Below, one piece after another: positions 46,114 to 53,559 of a DNA stretch of 60,237 nt (position 1 is its first letter; the number at the start of each line of letters is the position of its first letter). The stretch spans positions 1 through 60,237 of the forward strand of contig NZ_CAKZHQ010000039.1 in NCBI RefSeq assembly GCF_936925435.1, in the 5' to 3' direction. The position numbers were made by a program, and so were the translations under genes. The notes beneath the pieces were generated by a model. It was not told the origin of the DNA. It saw only the letters and a list, made by a program, of their open reading frames with translations, and made no database searches. This stretch comes from an uncultured Ramlibacter sp. GTDB lineage: Bacteria; Pseudomonadota; Gammaproteobacteria; Burkholderiales; Burkholderiaceae_C.

Positions 46114-46174
46114 TCACAAGATCGCAGTTTGTCAAACTGCTTTTCTGCAACGGCTTGTGAACGGGGCGCGGCGG

Positions 46175-46387
46175 CTAGCGCCGGCGCAGCGGCTGCAGCA
46201 GGTGGCCCAGGCCGTTGTGGTCGATCTCGTGCATCAACGCCAGCAGGCGCCCGGTCTCGCCCGACGGGAAACCCTCGCGGGCAAACCAGTTCAGGTAATT
46301 GCCCGGCAGGTCGGCGATCAGCGTGCCCTTGTGCTTGCCAAAGGGCATCTCGCGCGTGACCAGCAGTTCCAGCGACTCGGAGTCCAT
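46175..46387 (-). CDS. DUF3820-family small protein
   Basis: A 70-aa protein with the DUF3820 signature: MPFGKHKGTLIADLPGNYLN and the WFAREGFPSGETGRLLALMH tail. From memory, this family is annotated as a putative quorum-sensing-regulated virulence factor; the biochemical role is unknown. The start at 46387 sits 4 bp after the MFS gene's stop, so it is cotranscribed with it. Confidence 0.88.
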   Translation of the reverse strand: MDSESLELLVTREMPFGKHKGTLIADLPGNYLNWFAREGFPSGETGRLLALMHEIDHNGLGHLLQPLRRR

Positions 46388-46391
46388 GGCT

Positions 46392-47978
46392 TTAGCGCTC
46401 GGCAATGTAGTGCTGCATGCTGACCGCCTCTCCTTCGCGCAAGAACTCGGCCACGCGCGCTTCCAGTTGCTGGTCGGCCTGGGTGGTGCGGGCGCGCTGG
46501 TGCAGGTAGGCGGCCCAGGAGGTGACGATGAAGCGCTCCACATAACGCGAGGGATCACCCAGGTCGCGGTAGACCCGCCACAGGGTGGCGCCGTCGCGCC
46601 GGCGCGAGGCCCGCAGCTGGGTCACGGCCGAGAGAAACTCCTGGGCCTCGCCGTCGCGGATGCGGTAGCCCAGTTCCACCGACACCGGGCCGTCGTCGGG
46701 GTGCGGCTGGTCCTTGATGAACAGGTCCACCCCCAGCGTGCCCGGCGTCACCTCATAGGCGTCGCCCATGCGCAGGGGGAAGGCGCGGGCCAGGAAGATG
46801 CCGCCAACCATCACCGCCGCCGCCACCGCCAGGGTCAGCGACAGGCCGACGATGCCCGACATCGCGCCCCAGAAGGCCGAGCCGATGGCAAACGAGCCCA
46901 GGGCGCTGAGCGTGTGCAGCGCCACGGCGCGCGAGCGCACCCAGGGCGGCGCGCTGGACTGGGTGGCGGTGTTGAAGGTGGCCATCACCGCCATCCAGGC
47001 CGCGCCGCCGATGGCCAGCGCGATGAAGACGATCACCGCCACGTGGACGAAGGCCGAGATCAGCATGGCCCCGGCAAACACGCCGCAGCCCACCGCCACC
47101 AGCGGCTCCAGCCCCATGCGGGCCCGCACCTTGCCCAGCACCAGGCCGGCCGCCACCGCGCCCGTGCCCAGGCAGCCCATGAGGAAACCGAAGCCGGTGG
47201 CGCCCAGCTTGAGCTGCTGCGCGGCGATGGCCGGCAGCAGCGCCCACAGGGCCGAGCCGGCGCCACTGTAGGCCACGGTGCGCAGCAACTGGGCCAGGAT
47301 GATGCGCGAGTGGCGCGCATAACGCAGGCCGCTGAGTGTGCCGCCCCACAGGCGCTCGGGCGGCAGACGCGTGGCCGGGTGCGGCGCCGGCGGCCACTTG
47401 CGCACCGCCTGCAGCAGCAGCAAGGCGCTGACCACCGTCAGCGCGAAGACCCAGCCGGCGCCCACGGCGGCGAAGACAAAGCCGGCGATCGACGGGCCCA
47501 GGGCACGGGCGCTGTTCCAGGCGATCGACATGGCGGTGATGGCCTGGGGCATGTCCTCGCGCGGGACGGCGTCGGCCACGCTGGTGTTCCAGGCCGGCGA
47601 CAGGATGGCGGTGCAGCAGCCCGCGCAAAAGGTGAAGAACAGCAGCGTGGCCGGCCCGGCATAACCGGCAAAGGCCAGCAGGGCCAGCACCACGACGATG
47701 ACAGCCTGCACGACCAGGGCAATGCTGATCAGTTTGGCCCGGTCCGTGGTGTCAGCCAGCACGCCGGCCGGCAGGGCCAGCAGGAACATGGGCAGGAAGA
47801 CCGCCGTCTGCACCAGCGCCGCCAGAAAGGACGAGCCGGTCAGCTCCACCATCAGCCAGGAGGCGGCCATCACCTGCATGGCGTTGCCGGTGAAGTAGAT
47901 GGCACTGCCCACCCAGAGACCACGGAAAGCTGGCAGGCGCAGCGGCGACCAGACGGAATGCGAGGGGACAGCAGACAT
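46392..47978 (-). CDS. EntS-like MFS exporter (MFS_3)
   Basis: A 528-aa major facilitator of the MFS_3/enterobactin-exporter group. About 12 helices to residue ~415, with the motif VLADTTDRAKLI near the second loop. A soluble C-terminal domain of about 110 residues (about 420-528; SVELGYRIRDGEAQEFLSAV, RYVERFIVTSWAAYLHQRA) is a ferredoxin-like barrel often seen in this branch. The substrate is unknown; a siderophore is possible but no synthesis genes are near. Confidence 0.88.
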   Translation of the reverse strand: MSAVPSHSVWSPLRLPAFRGLWVGSAIYFTGNAMQVMAASWLMVELTGSSFLAALVQTAVFLPMFLLALPAGVLADTTDRAKLISIALVVQAVIVVVLALLAFAGYAGPATLLFFTFCAGCCTAILSPAWNTSVADAVPREDMPQAITAMSIAWNSARALGPSIAGFVFAAVGAGWVFALTVVSALLLLQAVRKWPPAPHPATRLPPERLWGGTLSGLRYARHSRIILAQLLRTVAYSGAGSALWALLPAIAAQQLKLGATGFGFLMGCLGTGAVAAGLVLGKVRARMGLEPLVAVGCGVFAGAMLISAFVHVAVIVFIALAIGGAAWMAVMATFNTATQSSAPPWVRSRAVALHTLSALGSFAIGSAFWGAMSGIVGLSLTLAVAAAVMVGGIFLARAFPLRMGDAYEVTPGTLGVDLFIKDQPHPDDGPVSVELGYRIRDGEAQEFLSAVTQLRASRRRDGATLWRVYRDLGDPSRYVERFIVTSWAAYLHQRARTTQADQQLEARVAEFLREGEAVSMQHYIAER

Positions 47979-48095
47979 TGATGGGCAGTCTAAGCGGGAG
48001 AGGCCCCTGTGACCCTAGGGTGGCTCCGTAGAACGCTGGCATATTTCCTGGCTAGACTGCGCACACCTTTCACCCCTTCCATAAAGGAAAGCACC

Positions 48096-48776
48096 ATGCG
48101 CAAGCTCCGTACCCTGGCAACCGCGGCCGCCACCCTGGCCTTGCTGGCCGCCTGTGCCACCCCCAGCAGCACCGGCCCCATGGGCTTTTTCGTCACCAGC
48201 GTGGGCAGCGGCAAGGGCGCCGACCTGGGCGGCATCGCCGGCGCGGACGCGCACTGCCAGCGCCTGGCCTCGGCTGCCGGCGCCGGCGGCAAGACCTGGA
48301 AGGCCTACCTGAGCGTGCCGCCCACCTTCCCCTCGGCCACCAACGCCGCCGGCGTGCCCGCCGTCAATGCGCGCGACCGCATCGGCGCCGGCCCCTGGTA
48401 CAACGCCAAGGGCGTGCTGATCGCCGCCAACCTGGATGCGCTGCACAACGGCGGCAACAACGTCACCAAGCAGACCGCGCTGGACGAAAAGGGCGCCATG
48501 GTCAAGGGCCGGGGCGACACGCCCAATGAGCACGACATGCTGACCGGCACCCGCGCCGACGGCACGGCCTTCGCGCCGCAGACCGACACCACCTGCAAGG
48601 CCTGGACCTCGTCGACCGACGGCTCGGCCATCCTGGGCCACCACGACCGCATCGGCCCGATGAACGAGAACTGGGCCAAGAGCTGGAACTTCTCGCACCA
48701 ATCGGCCGGCTGCAGCCAGGAAGCCCTGATCCGCACCGGCGGCGCTGGCCGTTTCTACTGCTTCGCTTCGAACTGA
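48096..48776 (+). CDS. Lectin-like lipoprotein
   Basis: A 226-aa lipoprotein. Lipobox LLAAC (Cys20), then a single globular domain with GADLGGIAGADAHCQRLASA, ARDRIGAGPWYNAKG, a Thr/Asp-rich middle and the end GRFYCFASN. The spaced cysteines and the WNFSH..GCSQ region resemble a C-type-lectin-like or collagen-endostatin fold. A ligand is not known. AAAGGAAA precedes the ATG. A strong hairpin terminator follows immediately. Confidence 0.72.
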   Translation: MRKLRTLATAAATLALLAACATPSSTGPMGFFVTSVGSGKGADLGGIAGADAHCQRLASAAGAGGKTWKAYLSVPPTFPSATNAAGVPAVNARDRIGAGPWYNAKGVLIAANLDALHNGGNNVTKQTALDEKGAMVKGRGDTPNEHDMLTGTRADGTAFAPQTDTTCKAWTSSTDGSAILGHHDRIGPMNENWAKSWNFSHQSAGCSQEALIRTGGAGRFYCFASN

Positions 48777-48784
48777 GCGTCCCC

Positions 48785-48828
48785 AAAAAAGCCGCCACCC
48801 GGGCCCAGGCCCGTGTGGCGGCTTTTTT
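48785..48828. terminator. Bidirectional intrinsic terminator with nested hairpin
   Basis: AAAAAAGCCGCCAC pairs perfectly with GTGGCGGCTTTTTT, a 14-bp stem. The 16-base loop itself contains CGGGCC-CA-GGCCCG, a second perfect hairpin. The T-run on both strands lets it stop transcription of the lectin-like gene (plus, ends 9 bp before) and of the GST gene (minus, ends 69 bp away). Confidence 0.93.
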
Positions 48829-48896
48829 ATGGGTGAAACAGGCTCAATCCCGCATGGAATGGACCTGAGAAGCTCCTGATTTTGTAGCGCCTGGAT

Positions 48897-49586
48897 TCAG
48901 GCTGCGCCGATGCGCGCGTTGCCCGGGAACAGCTGTTTGCGGGCCTCGGCGTCCACATCCTGCTTGAAGACGAAGCGCTCTTTCAAGGCCTCGGCGCGCT
49001 GGGCGGCGGGGCGGGCGTTGATGGCGTCCAGATGGCGCTTGACGTGGGGGAAGGCGGTCCAGGCGGACTCACCCATCAGGCGCGGCAGCATGCGGGCCCA
49101 GCCCCAGACCGCCATGTCGACCAGGGTGTAGCCCTCGCCCACCATCCATTCGCGGGTGGCCAGGCGCTCATTGACGATGGTCCAGTGGCGTTCCGCCTCG
49201 AAGGTGTAGCGGTTGACCGCGTACTCCTTGGGCTCGGGCGCGAACAGCTTGAAGTGCACGGCCTGGCCGCAGTAGGGGCCGATGCCGGTGGCCACGAACA
49301 TCAGCCAGGAATGCAGCTCGGCGCGCAGCACCGGGGTGTTGGCCGGCAGGAACTGGCCGGTCTTCTCGGCCAGATACAGCAAGATGCCGTTGCTGTCGAA
49401 CACCACGGCCTCGCCATCGACCAGGACGGGTGTCTTGGCGTTGGGGTTGAGGGCCTTGAAGGCGGGGCTGTGCTGCTCGCCTTTGCGGGTGTCGATGGGC
49501 ACCAGCTCGTAAGGCAGGCCGGCCTCTTCCAGGTAGAGGGCGACCTTGAGGGGATTGGGCGAGGGGTGGTAGTAGAGCTTGAGCAT
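48897..49586 (-). CDS. Glutathione S-transferase (YfcG-like)
   Basis: A 229-aa GST. N-terminal thioredoxin-like domain (about 1-82) with SPNPLKVALYLEEA and the NPNAKTPVLVDG motif with the cis-proline; helical domain from about 90 (WLMFVATGIGPYCGQ). Spacing and motifs match the Nu-class/YfcG branch, which acts as a disulfide-bond reductase. The ATG at 49586 is preferred over the GTG two codons earlier. The His-rich PXPV gene is 29 bp upstream, so both may be cotranscribed. Confidence 0.9.
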   Translation of the reverse strand: MLKLYYHPSPNPLKVALYLEEAGLPYELVPIDTRKGEQHSPAFKALNPNAKTPVLVDGEAVVFDSNGILLYLAEKTGQFLPANTPVLRAELHSWLMFVATGIGPYCGQAVHFKLFAPEPKEYAVNRYTFEAERHWTIVNERLATREWMVGEGYTLVDMAVWGWARMLPRLMGESAWTAFPHVKRHLDAINARPAAQRAEALKERFVFKQDVDAEARKQLFPGNARIGAA

Positions 49587-49615
49587 GGGCACAAGCCTAG
49601 CACCACCCTCACGTC

Positions 49616-50017
49616 TTAGCGGTAGTACGGGTTGTTGGGAGCGCGGTCGTAGCGGTTGGCCACGCCGTCGCGGTCGGCGTCGTGCTTGTTGCCATGCTTG
49701 TTGCCGTGCTTGTTCCCATGGTGGCCGTGACCGTTGCCCTGGTTGTAGCCGTAGCCATAGCCATAGCCCGAGTTCAGGTAGACCGGCGCGGCCTGCACCA
49801 CATAGGGGTAGGGACGCGGCTGGACATAGACCGGCTGGGGCGCATAGACCACGGGCGGCGGCGCGTAGACCGGCACCGGTTGCGTATAGACGCCGGGGAA
49901 GCCCAGGCCGATGGACAGATGGACGTCGCTGCCCGCATGGGCGGCGCTGGCTGCGGCGAAGGCGCCCACGACGACCGCGGCGGCGGCCAGGGACCGGAGG
50001 GAATTGATCTTCTTCAT
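49616..50017 (-). CDS. PXPV-repeat, His-rich exported protein
   Basis: A 133-aa exported protein: signal peptide about 1-28 (ASAAHA/GSD), a Pro/Tyr/Val-rich PXPV-like middle (PVPVYAPPPVVYAPQPVYV), a Gly/Tyr run (GYGYGYGYN), then HGNKHGNKHGNKH tetrapeptide repeats and a DADRDGVANRYD Ca-binding-like loop. Its composition suggests metal binding or surface association, but no activity is known. A 15-bp tandem repeat carries the ribosome site and two extra in-frame ATGs (see 50026-50054). It sits next to the PhoP/PhoQ-like genes. Confidence 0.78.
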   Translation of the reverse strand: MKKINSLRSLAAAAVVVGAFAAASAAHAGSDVHLSIGLGFPGVYTQPVPVYAPPPVVYAPQPVYVQPRPYPYVVQAAPVYLNSGYGYGYGYNQGNGHGHHGNKHGNKHGNKHDADRDGVANRYDRAPNNPYYR

Positions 50018-50025
50018 GACAGCTC

Positions 50026-50054
50026 CTTGTGTTGACATGCCTTGTGTTGGCATG
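50026..50054 (-). repeat. Tandem 15-bp repeat carrying start and ribosome site
   Basis: CTTGTGTTGACATG and CTTGTGTTGGCATG lie in tandem, period 15. Read on the minus strand, each copy gives an ATG and an AAGG element. The unit is in frame with the PXPV gene, so three ATGs (50054, 50039 and 50017) could start it. The duplication could alter the level of initiation. Confidence 0.6.
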
Positions 50055-50117
50055 AACGTATGGTGCTTGCGCGAGGGTGAACGCAAACTGAACCGTTTGC
50101 AGAAAGGCGGTTCAGCT

Positions 50118-51464
50118 TCAGGCCGCCGGCAGGCGCACCTCGACCCGGGCGCCGCCCCAGTCGGAGGCTGTCAACTCCAGGGTGCCGCCATGGCTGGCGA
50201 CCAGGTCGTTGACCACGGCCAGGCCCACGCCGTGGCCCGGCACCTTCTCGTCGGCCCGCACGTGGATCTGCAGCACGGCCACGGTGTCGCTGAAGCCCGG
50301 GCCGTCGTCTTCCACCCGCAGGCGCAGCGCCCCGCCCTCCTGCCACAGCCGCACGGCCACCCGGCCTGCAGCCCACTTGGCGGCGTTGTCCATCAGATTG
50401 CCCAGCAGTTCGAAGGCATCGCCCTCGTCGATGCGCCAGCGCAGGGCCGGCGGGCAGTCGAGCGTGAGCGCCAGGCCCTTGCCGGCATAGACCTTGGCCA
50501 GCGAGTCGCGGATGCGCTGGGCCACGGGCGCCAGGGTCAGGTAGGGCGCAAAACGCGCGGCGCCGCTGGCAGCGGCCCGGCCCAGCTGGTGCTGGACGAT
50601 ATGGTCCATGCGGGCCACCTGCTGCTGCACGGCGGCGGGCAGCTCCTGCGGCTGGGCCAGGGCATTGCGCAGCACGGCCAGCGGCGTCTTGAGGCTGTGG
50701 GCCAGGAAGCTCAGCGCCTCCTTGTAGCGGGTCTGGCGCACCCGCTCCTGGCGGATCAAGGTGTTGAGGTTGCCGGTCAGGCCGGCGATCTCGGTCGGGT
50801 AGACGCCTTGCACCTCGGCCTGTTCGCCCTGCTCGATGCGGCCCACCTCGCGGGCCACGCGGCGCAGCGGCGCCAGGCCCCATTCCAGCAGCACGGTCTG
50901 CGTCAGCAGCAGCAGCGCGCCGGCGCCGGCCAGCCAGCTCCACAGGGTCAGGCGGAAGGCGGCGGTCTCGTGGTCGAAAGCGGCCTTGTTTTCCAGCACC
51001 GACAGCACCAGGGGCACGCCGCCGCCGGGCCCGTCCCAGCGCACGGCATAACTGACCGAGAGAAAGGCGCCCGCCGCATCCTGCACCTCGTCATAGCGCC
51101 ACTCGCCCACAGGCACATCGCGCTGGAATGGCAGGCGCATGCCCACGGCCGAATCCGACTGCCAACCCTGGCCGCTGGCCGACTGCAGGATGCCGGCGTA
51201 CAGGCCCGAGCCGGGCAGCGACAGGCGCGGCTCGGCAAAGCCAGTGGGCATCTGCAAGGCGCCGCCGGCGTCGACCTCGGCGCCGGCCAGCAGCAGGTAG
51301 ACCGTGCCTTGCAGGCGGGCATAGGTGGCGGCGCGCACGCCCTGGCCATGGGCGCTTTGCAGGGCTGCGCCGGCCACCGCCAGAAAGGCCAGCAGCACCA
51401 GGGCGCCGCCGCCGATCAGCCTGGTGCGCAGGGAAACGCCGCGCCAGGAAAAGCCCTTGGTCAT
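50118..51464 (-). CDS. PhoQ-like sensor histidine kinase
   Basis: A 448-aa two-helix sensor kinase. Helices about 15-38 and 175-197 flank a periplasmic domain (about 40-172); HAMP (about 195-250); HisKA with LAHSLKTPLAVLRNAL (His256), the PhoQ-style H-box; HATPase_c with NLMDNAAKWA, EDDGPGF and HGVGLAVV. Overlaps the response regulator by 4 bp (ATGA). It likely senses envelope conditions (cations or peptides, by analogy). A CTGAACCG..CGGTTCAG hairpin sits just after the stop (50088-50115) and may end the transcript. Confidence 0.92.
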   Translation of the reverse strand: MTKGFSWRGVSLRTRLIGGGALVLLAFLAVAGAALQSAHGQGVRAATYARLQGTVYLLLAGAEVDAGGALQMPTGFAEPRLSLPGSGLYAGILQSASGQGWQSDSAVGMRLPFQRDVPVGEWRYDEVQDAAGAFLSVSYAVRWDGPGGGVPLVLSVLENKAAFDHETAAFRLTLWSWLAGAGALLLLTQTVLLEWGLAPLRRVAREVGRIEQGEQAEVQGVYPTEIAGLTGNLNTLIRQERVRQTRYKEALSFLAHSLKTPLAVLRNALAQPQELPAAVQQQVARMDHIVQHQLGRAAASGAARFAPYLTLAPVAQRIRDSLAKVYAGKGLALTLDCPPALRWRIDEGDAFELLGNLMDNAAKWAAGRVAVRLWQEGGALRLRVEDDGPGFSDTVAVLQIHVRADEKVPGHGVGLAVVNDLVASHGGTLELTASDWGGARVEVRLPAA

Positions 51465-52132
51465 TGCAAAGTGAACCGGTAGCCGCGGCCACGCAAGGTT
51501 TCGATGGGCGCCAGCGTGCCCTCGGGATCGAGCTTGCGGCGCAGGCGGCCGACCAGCACCTCCAGCACGTTGGAATCGCGGTCCTGGTCGTGCGGGTAGA
51601 GGTAGTCGGCCAGCTCCTGCTTGCTGACCACGCGGGCGCGCTCGCGCACCAGAAACTCCAGCACGCGGTACTCGAAGGCCGTCAGTTCCAGCGGCTGGTC
51701 ATTGAGCTTGGCCGATTGGGCCGAGAAATCGATGGCCAGCGGCCCCAAGGTGAGCACGTCCGACGCCGCCTTCATGGAGCGGCGCAGCAGGGCCTTGATG
51801 CGGGCCGCCAGCTCCGGGTATTCAAAAGGCTTGACCAGGTAGTCGTCGGCGCCGGCTTCCAGGCCCGCCACCTTGTCCTGCCAGCTGCCGCGGGCGGTGA
51901 GCACCAGGATGGGCAAGGTCTTGCCCTCGGCGCGCAGGGCCTGGATGACGGCCGTGCCGCTGATCTTGGGCAGGCCCAGGTCGACGATGGCCAGGTCCAC
52001 CGGGTATTCACGCGCCTGGAACAGGCCGTCCTCGCCGTCGGCCGCCTGGTCGACACGGAAGCCCTCGGCCTCCAGCCGCAAGGCCAGGCTCAGGCGCAAA
52101 GGGGCTTCGTCTTCGATCAGCAACAGGCGCAT
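51461..52132 (-). CDS. PhoP-like OmpR-family response regulator
   Basis: A 223-aa regulator: receiver domain (Glu7-Asp8, phospho-acceptor Asp51, conserved Thr/Lys) and a C-terminal winged helix (about 128-221; LELTAFEYRVLEFLVRERAR, DRDSNVLEVLVGRLRRKLD). It pairs with the overlapping kinase downstream. The PepSY gene lies 22 bp upstream, so PepSY, regulator and kinase form one operon. Targets are unknown; the neighbouring envelope genes are candidates. Confidence 0.95.
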   Translation of the reverse strand: MRLLLIEDEAPLRLSLALRLEAEGFRVDQAADGEDGLFQAREYPVDLAIVDLGLPKISGTAVIQALRAEGKTLPILVLTARGSWQDKVAGLEAGADDYLVKPFEYPELAARIKALLRRSMKAASDVLTLGPLAIDFSAQSAKLNDQPLELTAFEYRVLEFLVRERARVVSKQELADYLYPHDQDRDSNVLEVLVGRLRRKLDPEGTLAPIETLRGRGYRFTLQ

Positions 52133-52154
52133 GCGCTGGCGTGGCCCTGTGCTG

Positions 52155-52388
52155 CTACATGGGGCGGCCGCTGGCCGCGTCGACCATCACCACCCGCACC
52201 TCGCCCTTGGCGGTGACCAGCTTGACCCGGTAGGCCTTGCCGGCCCTGTCCACCGACAGCACGCGGCCGCCGTGCGACTGGGCCGCGCTGGCGGCGGCCT
52301 GGTCGGGCCCTACGTCCGCCCAGGCGGCCGCCGACGCGCAGGCCAGCACCAGGGCGGCAAGCGTGTGGGGGCGCAGAAAGGACGGCAT
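52155..52388 (-). CDS. Small exported PepSY-domain protein
   Basis: A 77-aa protein with a signal peptide (about 1-24, AAWA/DVG) and a minimal PepSY domain (GRVLSVDRAGKAYRVKLVTA, VRVVMVDAASGRPM). PepSY modules bind peptides and inhibit proteases, and are common upstream of PhoP/PhoQ-type systems, where they may tune the sensor. First gene of the regulator operon. Confidence 0.87.
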   Translation of the reverse strand: MPSFLRPHTLAALVLACASAAAWADVGPDQAAASAAQSHGGRVLSVDRAGKAYRVKLVTAKGEVRVVMVDAASGRPM

Positions 52389-52410
52389 GGCTGCGATGGT
52401 AGCAAGCCGC

Positions 52411-52944
52411 TCAGTGCGTCACCGGCTCGACCGACACCCGCACCTGCAGGTTGGGGCCGGGCTGCTCGCGCATCACGGTGTTGTAGGTCTGGCCACGGTA
52501 GTCATAGGCCACGCGGTAGCCGGTGAGGCGGTTTTGCACCTCTTGCACCGTGTGGCACTGCGTGACCTGGCGCGGCACGGTCTCGACCTGTTGCGGGGCG
52601 CCGTAGGTGCTGCCCACGTGGTTGCCGGCCAGCGCGCCCACGGTGGCGCCCAGGACGGTGGCGGCGGTGTTGCCCTTGCCCTTGCCCACCTGGTGGCCCA
52701 GCAGGCCGCCGGCCACGCCGCCGATGAGGGCGCCGCCGATGCTGGTGCCCGAGCCGCCCGTGCCCTGCACAGGGCGCTGCTCGTTGACCCATTGCTGGCT
52801 GCACTGCTCGCGCGGGACCGAGACCTGCTCGTACTGCGGCTCGGCGCTGCGCACGCGGGCGTTGTCCACAAAAGTCTCGGCCTGCGCGGCAGCCATGCCG
52901 CCCATAGCGAGGGCGAGGACGGAGGCGATGGCGATGCGGTTCAT
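52411..52944 (-). CDS. Glycine-zipper 2TM-domain outer-membrane-type protein
   Basis: A 177-aa exported protein: signal peptide about 1-22; then a glycine-zipper segment (about 66-112; GGALIGGVAGGLLGHQVGKG, TVLGATVGALAGNHVG), the 17-kDa surface antigen/SlyB-like motif; and a C-terminal domain with RVAYDYRGQTYNTVM. Such proteins influence outer-membrane integrity and are often PhoP-controlled. It directly precedes the PepSY gene (22 bp), so it may be the operon's head. Confidence 0.87.
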   Translation of the reverse strand: MNRIAIASVLALAMGGMAAAQAETFVDNARVRSAEPQYEQVSVPREQCSQQWVNEQRPVQGTGGSGTSIGGALIGGVAGGLLGHQVGKGKGNTAATVLGATVGALAGNHVGSTYGAPQQVETVPRQVTQCHTVQEVQNRLTGYRVAYDYRGQTYNTVMREQPGPNLQVRVSVEPVTH

Positions 52945-53049
52945 TGGGAAGACCCCTTCTCTGTTGGTATGGAAGAGATCGTGCCTGGGGGTGGGTGAAT
53001 GGAAGCTGAATGGATTGCTGATGACCTTGTCATCGCGGGTGTTTTGACT

Positions 53050-53081
53050 GTCATCCCGGGCTCGACCCGGGATCCATCGCA
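53050..53081 (+). repeat. Dispersed repeat, copy B
   Basis: GTCATCCCGGGCTCGACCC, then GGGATCCATCGCA. This is the same family as copies A and C. Together with the start of the following small gene it is part of a longer duplicated block whose second copy is at 54798-55020. It lies in the 179-bp space before that gene. Confidence 0.7.
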
Positions 53082-53123
53082 CCCCACCCCAAACCTCCCC
53101 CACCGCCCTATCATTCCCCCGTC

Positions 53124-53333
53124 ATGTCCTCCACAGACCCCCGCCCCTCCCCCCGCCCGCTGCAGCCCGCCGGCCAGCGCTGGGGCCGTGGTGCGGCCTC
53201 GGTCTGCCCCTATCTGCGCGAGGCCTGGGCCGCCCGCCCGCGCAACCCCGTCTTCACGCCCGAGCAGGTGGCCGCTGTGGTGTGGCCCGAAGCCTCCAAC
53301 GATCCATCACGCAAGGACCCGTTCCATGCCTGA
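53124..53333 (+). CDS. Small conserved hypothetical protein, duplicated locus
   Basis: A 69-aa soluble protein: Pro-rich start, then RPLQPAGQRWGRGAASVCPY and LREAWAARPRNPVFTPEQV. No family recognised. It is likely real because a second, decayed copy at 54860-55020 preserves the middle at protein level and because the next small gene overlaps its end (8 bp). The pair look like an operon of unknown role. Confidence 0.62.
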   Translation: MSSTDPRPSPRPLQPAGQRWGRGAASVCPYLREAWAARPRNPVFTPEQVAAVVWPEASNDPSRKDPFHA

Positions 53334-53541
53334 ACCCCGGCGCCCCGCCAAGCAATCTGCGCAGCCGCTGCTGCTGCCCGACACCGAGGTCCTGCCGCCG
53401 GCTTACCGAGTGCCACGCGGCCGCAGCGGCAATGGCGCGCTGTCTGCGCTGGAGCAGTTGCTGTCGGATTTTGAGCGGGTGAGGAAGGCGAAGGAGTTTT
53501 ATGGGGACCTGACCAAGAGGGTGATCGATCCCTTGGTTTGA
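53326..53541 (+). CDS. Small conserved hypothetical protein
   Basis: A 71-aa soluble protein (MPEPRRPAKQSAQPLLLPDT; ends RKAKEFYGDLTKRVIDPLV). The ATG lies inside the previous gene. Its C-terminus is echoed in the decayed locus at 55080-55140 (YYDILAKRVWGPLA), so both genes of the pair may once have been duplicated. Family unknown. It is convergent with the lipoprotein gene, 18 bp away. Confidence 0.6.
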   Translation: MPEPRRPAKQSAQPLLLPDTEVLPPAYRVPRGRSGNGALSALEQLLSDFERVRKAKEFYGDLTKRVIDPLV

Positions 53542-53559
53542 AGGCAATGGTGAACGGCC

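Noticed and set aside
46124..46144. GCAGTTT-GTC-AAACTGC followed by TTTT as an intrinsic terminator
   Set aside because: It would face the plus strand, where no gene ends; both flanking genes are on the minus strand. It is treated as a possible regulatory dyad.
43345..47978. A siderophore synthesis and transport cluster
   Set aside because: A siderophore-interacting reductase and an EntS-like exporter are 2.3 kb apart but separated by an unrelated operon, and no synthetase or TonB receptor gene is present.
49700..49735. Short tandem repeats in the PXPV gene as a CRISPR or minisatellite
   Set aside because: The 12-bp units encode the HGNK tetrapeptide repeats in frame and have no spacers, so they are coding.
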